In this document: positions 35,286 to 43,081 of the stretch, piece after piece
Layout: each line of letters opens with the position of its first letter
How positions within the stretch are numbered: the first letter of the stretch is position 1
Source: Neisseria mucosa
GTDB lineage: Bacteria; Pseudomonadota; Gammaproteobacteria; Burkholderiales; Neisseriaceae
Length of the DNA: 64,000 bases
Assembly: GCA_003028315.1 (NCBI GenBank)
Contig: CP028150.1
Coordinates: 2,170,001 to 2,234,000 of the forward strand
Direction: 5' to 3'
Position numbers and translations under genes: made by a program
Notes under the pieces: generated by a model
The model's input: only the letters and a program-made list of their open reading frames with translations
Database searches by the model: none
What the model was told of the DNA's origin: nothing

Positions 35286-37436
35286 TCAACTTATCCTTTT
35301 AAACGGCGGCAGGCTGGCTAATAATTGTTGGCCGTATCGCTGCGTTTTGACGCGGTTGTCGAGGATGGTCACGCGGCCGTAGTCTTGTTCGGTGCGGATG
35401 AGGCGGCCGACGGCTTGGATGAGTTTGATGCCGGCTTCGGGGACGGTGATTTCGATGAAGGGGTTGCCGCCGCGCTGTTCTATCCAGCGGTTTTGGGTTT
35501 TTTCGATAGGGTTGTCGGGCATGGCGAAGGGGAGTTTGGCGATGATGACTTGCACGCAGGCGGTGCCGGGCAGGTCGAGTCCTTCGGCGAAGCTGTCGAG
35601 TCCGAAGATGATGCTGGCTTTGCCTTCTTCTATGGCTTGGTGGTGTTTTTGCAGGAGGACGGCTTTGGGCAATTCGCCTTGTACGAGCAAGAGCGGCAGG
35701 TAGTCGTCGGGCAGGCGCAGGGCGACATCCTGCATTTGTTTGCGCGAGGAAAACAGGACGAGCGTGCCGATGGCTTCGGTGGGCGAAATGAGCTTGGGCA
35801 GCCATTCGACGATGGCGGCGGTATGCGCGGCGGGGTCTTTGGGACTGGCGTGCACGGGCGGGATGTAGAGTTCGCCTTGCGCGTCGAAATCAAACGGGCT
35901 TTCTAGGGCGAGGGTGGTGGTTTCGGGCAGCCATTGCAGTCCGGTTTGACGCAGGATGAGGTTGAAGCTGCCCAAGGATTGCAGGGTGGCGGAGGTCAAC
36001 ACTGCGCCTGCCGCGCGCCGCCACAGGCTGTTGGCGAGGTGGGACGCGCTGCTGATGGGGCTGGCGTTGAAAATGTAGTCGTTTTTGTCGTCGGCGCGGC
36101 GGGTTATCCATTTTGCCAGCGGTTCTTCGCCCTCGAGGGGGACGGTGGAGAGTAAATCCCATGTGGCGGTGATTTGTTCGATGCGGGCGCGGAATACGCC
36201 GAATTCGGTACTCAGGCGGTCGATTTGCGCGCTGTTTTGGTCTTTGTCGCGGCGGGCGGCGGACAGGGCGTCGTTGAGGCTGTTGATGTGTTTGTAGAGG
36301 CTGCGGGCGGCGATGGCGGTGTTGGAAACGGTGGTTTCGAGGCCTTCGGGGATTTTGCCGTCTTCCCACAGCCAAGTCGGTTCGCTGTTTGTCCGTCTGT
36401 CGTTTTCAGACGACCCCAAGCTCAAAGACGGCTCTTCGGCGAGGTGGAACTGCCATTCGTGCAGGCTTTCGAGCAGCGCGGCGGCGGCTTCGTCGGCAAG
36501 GTTCGCCAACTCTCCTTTGTCGGTGAGTGCGGCGATTTTGCCGGTAACCTGCGGCAGTTTTTCCAACGCCCACACTGCTTGGTTCCACGAATGCTCGGCG
36601 GCAAACTGGCTGAGTGCTTTTTTGGGCAGATGGTGCGCTTCGTCGATGCAGTAGAAGCTGTTTTCAGGGTCGGGCAAAATCACGCCGCCGCCCATGCTGA
36701 TGTCGACCATCAGCAAATCGTGGTTGGTTACGACGACATCGACGGTTTCCAGCGTGTCGCGGGCAAGGTAAAACGGGCATTCCGGGCGGTTCGGACAGGC
36801 GGCTTTGAGGCAGCCGTAGTTGTCGTTGTTCACCTTCATCCAGATGGTGTCGTCGATTTTTTCCGGCCAAGTGTCGCGGTCGCCGTTGAACCGACGGGCG
36901 GAAAATTCGTCGGCGATGTCGCGCAGCAGCTTCAATTCTTCGGGCTTGGGTTTGCTGTCCCACAAGACGGCGGGGGCTTCGAAGCCGAGCAGGTTTTGCT
37001 GAGCGTTGCTTTGCGTGAGTTGGTAGAGTTTGTAGGGGCAGAGATAGCGGCCGCGCCCTTTGGCAAGCGCGAAGGTCAGCTCCAAACCGCTTTTTTCAAC
37101 CAGAAACGGCAGGTCGCGGTCAACCAACTGCTCCTGCAAGGCAACCGTCGCGCTGCTCACAATCAGCCGCTTGCCGCGCGTCTGCGCCATAATGCCGCCC
37201 GCTAGCAGGTAGGCAAGCGATTTGCCCACGCCGGTCGGCCCTTCGATTACGGCAATGCTCTCGCCCTCGCGCTTGGGCGGCTCGCCGCCTTCTTCGCGCG
37301 TCAACGTCCGCGAAAAAGCGTTGGCAACCGCCGCAATCATTTCCCGCTGCGAAGCGCGCGGACGGAAACCGGGCAGGTTTTTGCCGATATTTTGGTAATG
37401 GTCGCGGATGGCGTTTTTTTCTAAATCGGTGAGCAT
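35286..37436 (-). CDS. dinG: ATP-dependent DNA helicase DinG
   Basis: 716-residue XPD-type SF2 helicase. Motif I GPTGVGKSLAYLLAGG (about 66-81), the DEAH box DEAHHLPKKAL (about 267-277), and C-terminal motifs EGLDLPG and QAVGRLIRTEQDYGRV. The iron-sulfur cluster cysteines are visible in YLCPYKLYQL and CLKAACPNRPECPF. Role in unwinding R-loops and repair is family knowledge. Contains an uptake sequence in coding DNA (about 36405). Confidence 0.93.
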   Translation of the reverse strand: MLTDLEKNAIRDHYQNIGKNLPGFRPRASQREMIAAVANAFSRTLTREEGGEPPKREGESIAVIEGPTGVGKSLAYLLAGGIMAQTRGKRLIVSSATVALQEQLVDRDLPFLVEKSGLELTFALAKGRGRYLCPYKLYQLTQSNAQQNLLGFEAPAVLWDSKPKPEELKLLRDIADEFSARRFNGDRDTWPEKIDDTIWMKVNNDNYGCLKAACPNRPECPFYLARDTLETVDVVVTNHDLLMVDISMGGGVILPDPENSFYCIDEAHHLPKKALSQFAAEHSWNQAVWALEKLPQVTGKIAALTDKGELANLADEAAAALLESLHEWQFHLAEEPSLSLGSSENDRRTNSEPTWLWEDGKIPEGLETTVSNTAIAARSLYKHINSLNDALSAARRDKDQNSAQIDRLSTEFGVFRARIEQITATWDLLSTVPLEGEEPLAKWITRRADDKNDYIFNASPISSASHLANSLWRRAAGAVLTSATLQSLGSFNLILRQTGLQWLPETTTLALESPFDFDAQGELYIPPVHASPKDPAAHTAAIVEWLPKLISPTEAIGTLVLFSSRKQMQDVALRLPDDYLPLLLVQGELPKAVLLQKHHQAIEEGKASIIFGLDSFAEGLDLPGTACVQVIIAKLPFAMPDNPIEKTQNRWIEQRGGNPFIEITVPEAGIKLIQAVGRLIRTEQDYGRVTILDNRVKTQRYGQQLLASLPPFKRIS

Positions 37437-37517
37437 CGAGGTCGTCTGAAAAGGTGGATTTGCTTATGAATTGGTTATTTTAGCATTTTTCGCGGACTGG
37501 TTCGGAAGAGATGGGAG

Positions 37518-37560
37518 GGGTCGTCTGAAAAGCATATTTTGGCGTTTTCAGACGACCTTT
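37518..37560. repeat. inverted uptake-sequence pair upstream of dinG
   Basis: GGGTCGTCTGAAAA and TTTTCAGACGACCTTT with a 14-base loop. It lies in the 473-base gap 37437-37909, which has no gene. Confidence 0.7.
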
Positions 37561-37613
37561 GGTAAGGGAAGCCACATTGGGACAGGGGATTTGAACCGTT
37601 GTCGTTTCTGTTG

Positions 37614-37741
37614 CCGTCATTCCCGCACAGGCGGGAATCCATTTTTGAAATTCAGCAACTGTTTTTCAAATCAAGGTTTCTCAAGTTTTACGATGGATTC
37701 CCGCCGTAGCCTCTCCTCGCGCAGGCGGGTGGGAATGACGG
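37614..37741. repeat. NIME-like element with an expanded right dRS3
   Basis: Left dRS3 core at 37619-37638. The right copy (37697-37736) is twice the normal length because about 20 extra bases, ending in a second GCGCAGGCGG, are inserted in its middle. The RS core matches the element at 28049 in inverted orientation. Confidence 0.8.
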
Positions 37742-37852
37742 AATTTGATGACATACCATATTTAAAAAAATTAAGTATGTTTGCTAGAGAGATAGGCAGC
37801 GGCAGTTTGGCGCGGGTGGGGTCAATTTCTTGGTGTATCGTTGAAATAAAAA

Positions 37853-37877
37853 TAAGGGCGCATGATTGCGCCCCTTC
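37853..37877 (-). terminator. terminator of the DUF3079 gene
   Basis: GGGCGC-aatcat-GCGCCC stem on the minus strand followed by TTATTTTTATTTC; not built from uptake sequences, unlike most terminators here. Confidence 0.75.
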
Positions 37878-37909
37878 GGTTTTCAGACGACCCCTTAAGC
37901 TTGGCGGGA

Positions 37910-38176
37910 TTAAGCCGTTTTGTTCCGCAACGGCAGTTTGATATGCGGCTTGGCGGGTTTGGGCGCTTCTTTCAAGCCCAGTTCGATTTGCTGCTCTTCG
38001 CTCAACAAATTGCTCCAGTCGCCTTTTTTATACCACTCGCGCCCGTCCAATTCGATGGGGTGCTGGATGCGCTCGCAGCCGTTGCCGCACTGCAAATCGT
38101 CTTCTTTGCAATATTTGTCGCAACCCCAGCAGATGCGCTCCGGCGCTTTGGGGAAGATGGGGAATTTTTTTGCCAT
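37910..38176 (-). CDS. DUF3079 small zinc-ribbon-like protein
   Basis: 88 residues, MAKKFPIFPKAPERICWGCDKYC... Cysteines at positions about 16, 19, 23, 30 and 34 (CWGCDKYC...CGNGC) suggest a metal site. The rest matches the DUF3079 family: HPIELDGREWYKKGDW. The C-terminus is basic and proline-rich. Cytoplasmic, function unknown. Confidence 0.85.
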   Translation of the reverse strand: MAKKFPIFPKAPERICWGCDKYCKEDDLQCGNGCERIQHPIELDGREWYKKGDWSNLLSEEQQIELGLKEAPKPAKPHIKLPLRNKTA

Positions 38177-38380
38177 GGTGTGAAATCCTTGTTTTTATTT
38201 TCATGAAATTATAAATGATTCGATTGCGGCAGCTTGGTTTTTGTACGTCTTTTTACGCTGGACAGTTAAGAAATGTATAAGGTCGTCTGAAAGGCAGAGT
38301 CTGTGCGTCCGTCTGTTTCATCACACGCCTTCCCTATATCGGCGTAAAATCCGTACCTATTCATTCGATAATAATACATT

Positions 38381-38971
38381 ATGCCCTTCCCCGAATTGAC
38401 TGACGCCGAGCTTGCCGAATCCCGCAAGCTGCTCCTGCGTTTTGCCCGCATCCAATTGCCCGACCGCCCCGATTTGGCGGAAGACCTTGTGCAGGAAACC
38501 ATGCTTTCCGCCTACCGCGCTGCCGAAGGTTTCAAAGGAGATGCACAAGTGGGCAGCTGGTTGTTTGCCATTCTAAAAAACAAAATTACCGACTGCCTGC
38601 GCCAGATTGGACGGCAGCGCGAAGTATTCGCCACGCCTGCGGAAGAAATGTTGGACGAAGCCTTTGAAGAACGATTTGCATCAGACGGGCATTGGACGGC
38701 GGACGGCCATCCGCAAACTTGGGCCTCGCCCGAAAAAACGTTGGACAACAAAGAGTTTCGTGAAATCTTGCAAACCTGCCTCTACCAAATGCCCGAAAAC
38801 ACCGCCCGCGTGTTTACCATGAAAGAAATCCTCGGCTTCTCATCCGACGAAATCCGCGAGCAATGCGGTATCAGCATGTCCAACTACCACACCATCATGC
38901 ATCGCGCCCGCGAAACCCTGCGCCAATGCCTGCAAATCAAATGGTTCGGCAATGCAGGACATGCCGGTTAA
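38381..38971 (+). CDS. ECF-type RNA polymerase sigma factor (neisserial RpoE/Ecf)
   Basis: 196-residue sigma70-family protein with region 2 (LLRFARIQLPDRPDLAEDLVQETMLSAYRAAEGF, -10 recognition) and region 4 (YQMPENTARVFTMKEILGFSSDEIREQCGISMSNYHTIMHRAR, helix-turn-helix). It is followed 18 bases later by a small zinc protein that fits the meningococcal anti-sigma factor MseR, so the pair corresponds to the neisserial ECF system known to control methionine sulfoxide reductase. That gene, msrAB, lies 18 kb away in this window. Some relatives are called sigma-E. Confidence 0.9.
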   Translation: MPFPELTDAELAESRKLLLRFARIQLPDRPDLAEDLVQETMLSAYRAAEGFKGDAQVGSWLFAILKNKITDCLRQIGRQREVFATPAEEMLDEAFEERFASDGHWTADGHPQTWASPEKTLDNKEFREILQTCLYQMPENTARVFTMKEILGFSSDEIREQCGISMSNYHTIMHRARETLRQCLQIKWFGNAGHAG

Positions 38972-38989
38972 GCCCGTTAGGAAAACACG

Positions 38990-39160
38990 ATGAACAAATG
39001 CCGCAAAACCGCCTACCTGCTCTCCAAAAAACAGGACGAAACCCGCCTGACCGTTCCCGAACGCGTTTTTCTGGGCAGCCACCTGCTGATATGCCCCCAT
39101 TGCCGCGAATATAAAAAACAACTCGACCTTATTCAGAAAGCCATGAAAAAGATGTTTTGA
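38990..39160 (+). CDS. mseR: small zinc anti-sigma factor (MseR-like)
   Basis: A 56-residue protein beginning MNKCRKTAYLLSKKQDE. It has the zinc-anti-sigma pattern H-x3-C-x2-C (H31-L-L-I-C35-P-H-C38) followed by a short basic C-terminus. Too small for a membrane anchor, so a cytoplasmic, redox-sensitive anti-sigma factor is likely. Immediately downstream of the ECF gene (18 bases) and probably co-transcribed. Functional assignment rests on the motif and neighbour; MseR of meningococcus is the reference from memory. Confidence 0.82.
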   Translation: MNKCRKTAYLLSKKQDETRLTVPERVFLGSHLLICPHCREYKKQLDLIQKAMKKMF

Positions 39161-39175
39161 AGCTGGCGGATAAGG

Positions 39176-39283
39176 TATAGTGGATTAAATTTAAATCAGG
39201 ACAAGGCGACGAAGCCGCAGACAGTACAGATAGTACGACAAGGCGAGGCAACGCCGTACTGGTTTAAAGTTAATCCACTATAA
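39176..39283. mobile_element. Correia element, 108 bases
   Basis: TATAGTGGATTAAATTTAAA left end and TTTAAAGTTAATCCACTATA right end, with internal CAGACAGTACAGATAGTACG. Sits between mseR and its terminator; its ends contain promoter-like and IHF-like sequences in other genomes. Confidence 0.93.
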
Positions 39284-39327
39284 AAAGGTCGTCTGAAACC
39301 TGATGTAGAGTTTCAGACGACCTTTTT
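39284..39327 (+). terminator. terminator of the ecf-mseR unit
   Basis: AAAAAGGTCGTCTGAAAC and complement followed by TTTTTG, directly after the Correia element. Between here and 39674 no gene is seen; the last 100 bases are AT-rich and hold the cytochrome promoter region. Confidence 0.8.
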
Positions 39328-39625
39328 GCATGAAAGAAAATAGGGATTGATTGGTTTGAGCATGAGTTAGGATGAAATGGCGCGCCCATAAAAAGCCGGC
39401 TTTTAAAGCCAGGATTTTGCAATTGAGCAGGATTTGGGCGGATTTAAAGGCATGGCAAACAAGATTCAAACCGCCCAATAAGCCGGAGGCTATATAGGAA
39501 TGGTTGTATAGGTGTCAACATTTTCTGCCTTTTTTCAAAACAAAATATGACTTATGCCAATATTTTTACTACAAACCACTACATCAGTGGGAACATGAAA
39601 ATGATGTGTGTTAGAATTTTTTCAG

Positions 39626-39641
39626 CTGTTTTATAAAACAG
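39626..39641. promoter_or_regulatory. perfect 16-base palindrome before the cytochrome c gene
   Basis: CTGTTTTATAAAACAG, 33 bases upstream of the ATG, contains a TATAAA that could be the -10. A palindrome over the -10 suggests a repressor site; the regulator is unknown. Confidence 0.35.
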
Positions 39642-39674
39642 TACCTTAACTAAAAAATTTAAGAAAGATAGAAC

Positions 39675-40193
39675 ATGAACAAACTACTAATTGCTGCGAT
39701 GATGATGGCCGCTTTGTCGGCTTGTTCCCAAGAAGCCAAACAGGAAACTAAGGAAGCGGCTACTGCTGTTGCTTCCGATGTTAAAGATGCTGCCGCTTCT
39801 GCCGTTGATACCGTTGCCCCTGCTGTTCAAGAAGCAGCAAGCAAAGTAGAAGATACTGCCGCCAAAGCTGCTTCGGAAGTAAAAGACGCTGCTCCTGCTG
39901 AAGCCAAACCGGAAGAAAAACCGGCAGATGCCTCTTCCGCCAAAGTGGACGGCAAGGCCGTTTTCGAAGCCAGCTGTAAAATGTGCCACGGCGGTACCAT
40001 CCCGGGCGCTCCTGTTGTCGGTAAAAATGACGATTGGGCTCCGCGTATCAAACAAGGCAAAGAAACCTTGCACAAACATGCACTCGAAGGCTTCAACACC
40101 ATGCCGGCAAAAGGCGGCAATACCAGCCTGAGCGACGACGAAGTCAAAGCGGCGGTCGATTATATGGCCAACCAATCCGGTGCCAAATTCTAA
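39675..40193 (+). CDS. lipoprotein class I cytochrome c with Ala/Glu-rich linker
   Basis: 172 residues. Lipobox LSAC (Cys17) anchors the mature protein to a membrane. A long linker (about 20-90), rich in Ala, Lys and Glu with heptad-like AAS..VKDAA repeats, probably helical, spaces the haem domain from the membrane. The haem domain (about 92-172) has CKMCH (101-105) and a distal Met in FNTMPAKGG. Similar in form to neisserial membrane-tethered electron carriers that feed the cbb3 oxidase. Exact cytochrome name not assigned. Confidence 0.88.
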   Translation: MNKLLIAAMMMAALSACSQEAKQETKEAATAVASDVKDAAASAVDTVAPAVQEAASKVEDTAAKAASEVKDAAPAEAKPEEKPADASSAKVDGKAVFEASCKMCHGGTIPGAPVVGKNDDWAPRIKQGKETLHKHALEGFNTMPAKGGNTSLSDDEVKAAVDYMANQSGAKF

Positions 40194-40209
40194 ACCGTAC
40201 AAATCAAAA

Positions 40210-40237
40210 CGCACCTTGCAATAAGGTGCGTTTTTTT
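40210..40237 (+). terminator. terminator of the cytochrome c gene
   Basis: CGCACCTT-gcaat-AAGGTGCG followed by seven T; a classical intrinsic terminator without uptake sequence. Confidence 0.9.
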
Positions 40238-40262
40238 ATGGGAAAACAGCTTTAAAAAAGGC

Positions 40263-40317
40263 GAAAACCGTTTGAAAGCAACCCTTACGGAGACAAGTAG
40301 CTTTACAAACGGTTTTC
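40263..40317 (-). terminator. hairpin downstream of phnA
   Basis: GAAAACCGTTT (40263-40273) pairs with AAACGGTTTTC (40307-40317). Only a weak T-run follows on the minus strand, so terminator function is tentative. Confidence 0.4.
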
Positions 40318-40357
40318 AGGTCGGCCTAGCGACCCACCAACAATTATTATACCAACA

Positions 40358-40690
40358 TCATGCTTTTTTGACAAACTCTGATTTCAAATTCATCGCGCTG
40401 CCGTCGATTTTGCAACCGATATTGTGGTCGCCTTCTTGCAGGCGTATGCCTTTTACCTTGGTGCCTTGCTTGATGACCATGGAGCTGCCTTTGACTTTGA
40501 GGTCTTTAATCAGGACGACAGTGTCGCCGTCTTGCAACACGGCACCGTTGGCATCTTTGACGCTCAGGGTTTCTTCGGCGGCTTCGCCGTCGTTTTCCGT
40601 CCATTCAAACGCGCATTCGGGACAGATGTATTGGCTGCCGTCTTCGTAGGTGTATTCGAATTGGCATTGCGGGCAAGGTGGGAGGGACAT
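40358..40690 (-). CDS. phnA: PhnA (YjdM) family zinc-ribbon protein
   Basis: 110 residues. N-terminal zinc ribbon CPQCQFEYTY...CPECAFEW (Cys pairs about 7/10 and 24/27), then the PhnA SH3-like domain VLQDGDTVVLIKDLKVKGSSMVIKQGTKVK. Despite the name, family members are not part of phosphonate degradation and their role is uncertain. Monocistronic. Confidence 0.92.
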   Translation of the reverse strand: MSLPPCPQCQFEYTYEDGSQYICPECAFEWTENDGEAAEETLSVKDANGAVLQDGDTVVLIKDLKVKGSSMVIKQGTKVKGIRLQEGDHNIGCKIDGSAMNLKSEFVKKA

Positions 40691-40723
40691 GGTGGGGATT
40701 CCTTTGGTTGAGAAGCGGGGGAT

Positions 40724-40830
40724 TATAGTGGATTAAAATAAAAATGAGACAAGGCGTCAACGCCCGCCGTGTACGGGTAGTACATAAGGGCGTTGGCAAC
40801 GCCGTATCATTGCAATTTTAATCCACTATA
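40724..40830. mobile_element. Correia element variant, 107 bases
   Basis: TATAGTGGATTAAAAT left and ATTTTAATCCACTATA right ends. The interior differs from the other copies: it contains a GGCGTCAACGCC and GGGCGTTGGCAACGCC inverted segment in place of the usual CAGACAGTACAG block. Between phnA and rlpA. Confidence 0.9.
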
Positions 40831-40926
40831 TAAGGGAAAGGAGGCAAGGATACGACGGCTTTGTGCTGATGCTTCAATACAAAACGACCTGTCTTGCAAC
40901 AGGTCGTCTGAAAACACGGATGCGGC

Positions 40927-41652
40927 TTAGAGGGACAGCGAAGCTGCCTGAATCAGACCGCGTGCTTTGGCTTCGGCTTCGGCGGCACGCTCTTGCGAGG
41001 TGAACGGACCCATTTTGACGACGTATTCGTAGTCGCGTTTCTCCATGGAAACTCTCGGGCTCATCATGCCGGCGGAAAGGTTTCTTGCCGCCTGGTTCAT
41101 ATAGGCTTGCGCTTCGCGCTCGGTACCGAAGGATTTCAAATCGACGAAAATATCTTTGCCATCATAAACTTGGGTGCTTTGACCCGGTACGATTTGTTCG
41201 ACTTTGACATGTGCCGTGCCTTGGTTGATGAAACCTAATTGCTGGGCGGCGGCTTTGGAAACATCGATCACGCGGTTGCCGTGGAAAGGACCACGGTCGT
41301 TGACGCGGACGATGACGCTTTTACCGTTTTTGGTGTTGGTCACACGGGCGTAGCTGGGGATGGGGAGGGTTTTGTGGGCGGCGGTCAGGGCGTTCATGTT
41401 GTAACGCTCGCCGCTGGAAGTTTTACGGCCGTGGAACTGGTTGCCGTACCATGAGGCATTGCCGGTTTGGACGAAGGAGGATACTTTAGTCATCGGCGTG
41501 TAGCGTTTGCCGGCAACTTTGTAGCTGCGGTTGGCTGAGGGACTCAGCTTCTCGGCACGGACGATGGAGTCGGCAGAGGCGGAATGAATGGAAAGGATAC
41601 TGATTGCAACGGCAGTCAGGGTGGAGAAAAGGGTGGTTTTAGATAAAGTCAA
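40927..41652 (-). CDS. rlpA: septal ring lytic transglycosylase RlpA-like protein
   Basis: 241 residues. Signal peptide (about 1-27, ends SASA-D), then a double-psi beta-barrel domain with GNASWYGNQFHGRKTSSGERYNMN and VIVRVNDRGPFHGNRVIDVSKAAA (about 62-155), and a C-terminal SPOR domain (about 165-241, FVDLKSFGTEREAQAYMNQA...YVVKMGPFTSQERA). RlpA cleaves denuded glycan at the septum. It lacks a lipobox, so it is periplasmic rather than a lipoprotein. Confidence 0.92.
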   Translation of the reverse strand: MTLSKTTLFSTLTAVAISILSIHSASADSIVRAEKLSPSANRSYKVAGKRYTPMTKVSSFVQTGNASWYGNQFHGRKTSSGERYNMNALTAAHKTLPIPSYARVTNTKNGKSVIVRVNDRGPFHGNRVIDVSKAAAQQLGFINQGTAHVKVEQIVPGQSTQVYDGKDIFVDLKSFGTEREAQAYMNQAARNLSAGMMSPRVSMEKRDYEYVVKMGPFTSQERAAEAEAKARGLIQAASLSL

Positions 41653-41722
41653 AACGTAGTCCGTTCTTGAGTTGATAACGCAGTGGGATGGCTCCCAGGC
41701 GGTTTCAGACGACGTATCGGCG

Positions 41723-41776
41723 GTTTGACAAAAACCAAGCTGTTTTCGGACAGTATGGTCTTGGTTTTTGTCAAAC
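41723..41776. promoter_or_regulatory. 17-base-arm hairpin between trmL and rlpA
   Basis: GTTTGACAAAAACCAAG (41723-41739) is a perfect inverted repeat with 41760-41776; the 20-base loop has an inner CTGT...ACAG pair. No T-run follows, so it is not an obvious terminator. It lies about 70 bases upstream of rlpA and 26 bases after trmL. TTGACA occurs within the arms on both strands. Confidence 0.5.
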
Positions 41777-41802
41777 GGCTCAGGGAGATTCCCCAGCGGA
41801 TG

Positions 41803-42267
41803 TTATACACCGCCTGCGTAACCGTTTTGCCGCCATGCTTCAAACAGAATCACGGCGACGGTGTTGGAAAGATTCATGCTCCGGCTGCCGGGCTTCATGG
41901 GCAGGCGCAGCTTTTGCCCTTGGGGCAGGGTGTCGAGGATTTCGGCGGGCAGGCCGCGTGTCTCGGGGCCGAACAAAAAGACATCGCCCTCAACAAAGGA
42001 AACTTCGTCGGGACGGGTTTTGCCTTTGGTGGTCAGCGCGAAAATGCGGCGGCCTTCCAGGGCTTTGAGACAATCTTCGAAATTCTCGTGTACCGTCAGT
42101 TTTGCAAACTCGTGATAATCCAAACCTGCGCGCTTCATTTTTGCCGAATCCAGCGGAAAACCGAGCGGCTTGACCAGATGCAAATCGGCTCCGGTGTTGG
42201 CGCACAATCGGATGATATTGCCCGTATTGGGCGGGATTTCGGGTTGGTACAAAACTATGGTAAACAT
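41803..42267 (-). CDS. trmL: tRNA (cytidine(34)-2'-O)-methyltransferase
   Basis: 154-residue SPOUT methyltransferase from the ATG at 42267 (MFTIVLYQPEIPPNTGNIIRL). The three SPOUT motifs are present: NTGNIIRLCANTG (about 13-25), LFGPETRGLP (about 97-106) and GSRSMNLSNTVAVILFEAWRQ (about 126-146), which form the knotted SAM site. Modifies the wobble position of leucine tRNAs (family knowledge). An upstream in-frame start three codons earlier is possible. Confidence 0.94.
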   Translation of the reverse strand: MFTIVLYQPEIPPNTGNIIRLCANTGADLHLVKPLGFPLDSAKMKRAGLDYHEFAKLTVHENFEDCLKALEGRRIFALTTKGKTRPDEVSFVEGDVFLFGPETRGLPAEILDTLPQGQKLRLPMKPGSRSMNLSNTVAVILFEAWRQNGYAGGV

Positions 42268-42330
42268 ATAAATCAATCACTTATAGAGGGGCATAATGCC
42301 GAAATGTTCCGCAGGTGTCAAAAACTTTAG

Positions 42331-43068
42331 CTATTTTTTCATTGGCGGACGCGCCAAACTCCAGCAAAAAATCTTGCCTGCGCCTGATTTTTTCAGCGTC
42401 CGCGCTAATTCGTCCAGCGTCGAGCCGGTGGTGAACACATCGTCGATTAACAAAATATTACAGTTTTTCGAGATATGACCATTGATTTCAAAAGCATTTT
42501 TTATATTGCGAACCCTGTCTGCGCTTTTCAGCGTACTTTGCGGCTCGCGATGTCGTCTGAAAACCGTCTGCCGCGGCAGCAGCGTCCAGCCGTAATGTTC
42601 GGACAAAATATCCGCCAATTCTTCGCTTTGGTTGAAGCCGCGGTGCAGCCGCCTTTCTTTGCTCAACGGCACGGGCAGCACAAAATCGAAATGCTCCGTT
42701 TCCAGCCAGTCGGGCGCATGGCGGCGCATCAGTTCCGCCAGCGGACGGCTCATGCCGAGGTCAGCCAAATGCTTCAACGCGCGTATCATACTGCTGACGG
42801 GCGGCTCATAATACAGCGAAGCCCACATCCGCTCAAATGCCGGCGGCTTCTTCTGACAGCCGCCGCACACCGCCCCGCCCTGTATAGTGCGGAAACACAA
42901 GGGACAACTGTTTGCCGCATCCGTAAAAAACTCTTCCAAGTCCGCCGCGCAGCCGCCGCAAAAACCGCCATACGGCCGGGTTTCGCACGCTGAAACCAAG
43001 GCGTGGCATAATACGCAACGGCTTTTGTGCCACCATCCCGCATTGCGCCACCAAGAAAACACATCCAT
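42331..43068 (-). CDS. comF: ComF-family phosphoribosyltransferase-like competence protein
   Basis: 245 residues from the ATG at 43068. N-terminal cysteine pairs (CVLCHALVSACETRPYGGFCGGC and CPLCFRTIQ...CGGC) form a zinc ribbon, and the C-terminal PRTase fold has ILLIDDVFTTGSTLDELA, the PRPP-binding loop. ComF proteins are needed for natural transformation in several bacteria. Divergent from bioH with starts within about 15 bases of each other, so one of the promoters must lie inside the other gene. Two further in-frame ATG starts exist up to 43098. Confidence 0.88.
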   Translation of the reverse strand: MDVFSWWRNAGWWHKSRCVLCHALVSACETRPYGGFCGGCAADLEEFFTDAANSCPLCFRTIQGGAVCGGCQKKPPAFERMWASLYYEPPVSSMIRALKHLADLGMSRPLAELMRRHAPDWLETEHFDFVLPVPLSKERRLHRGFNQSEELADILSEHYGWTLLPRQTVFRRHREPQSTLKSADRVRNIKNAFEINGHISKNCNILLIDDVFTTGSTLDELARTLKKSGAGKIFCWSLARPPMKK

Positions 43069-43081
43069 AGAGAAAACAGCC

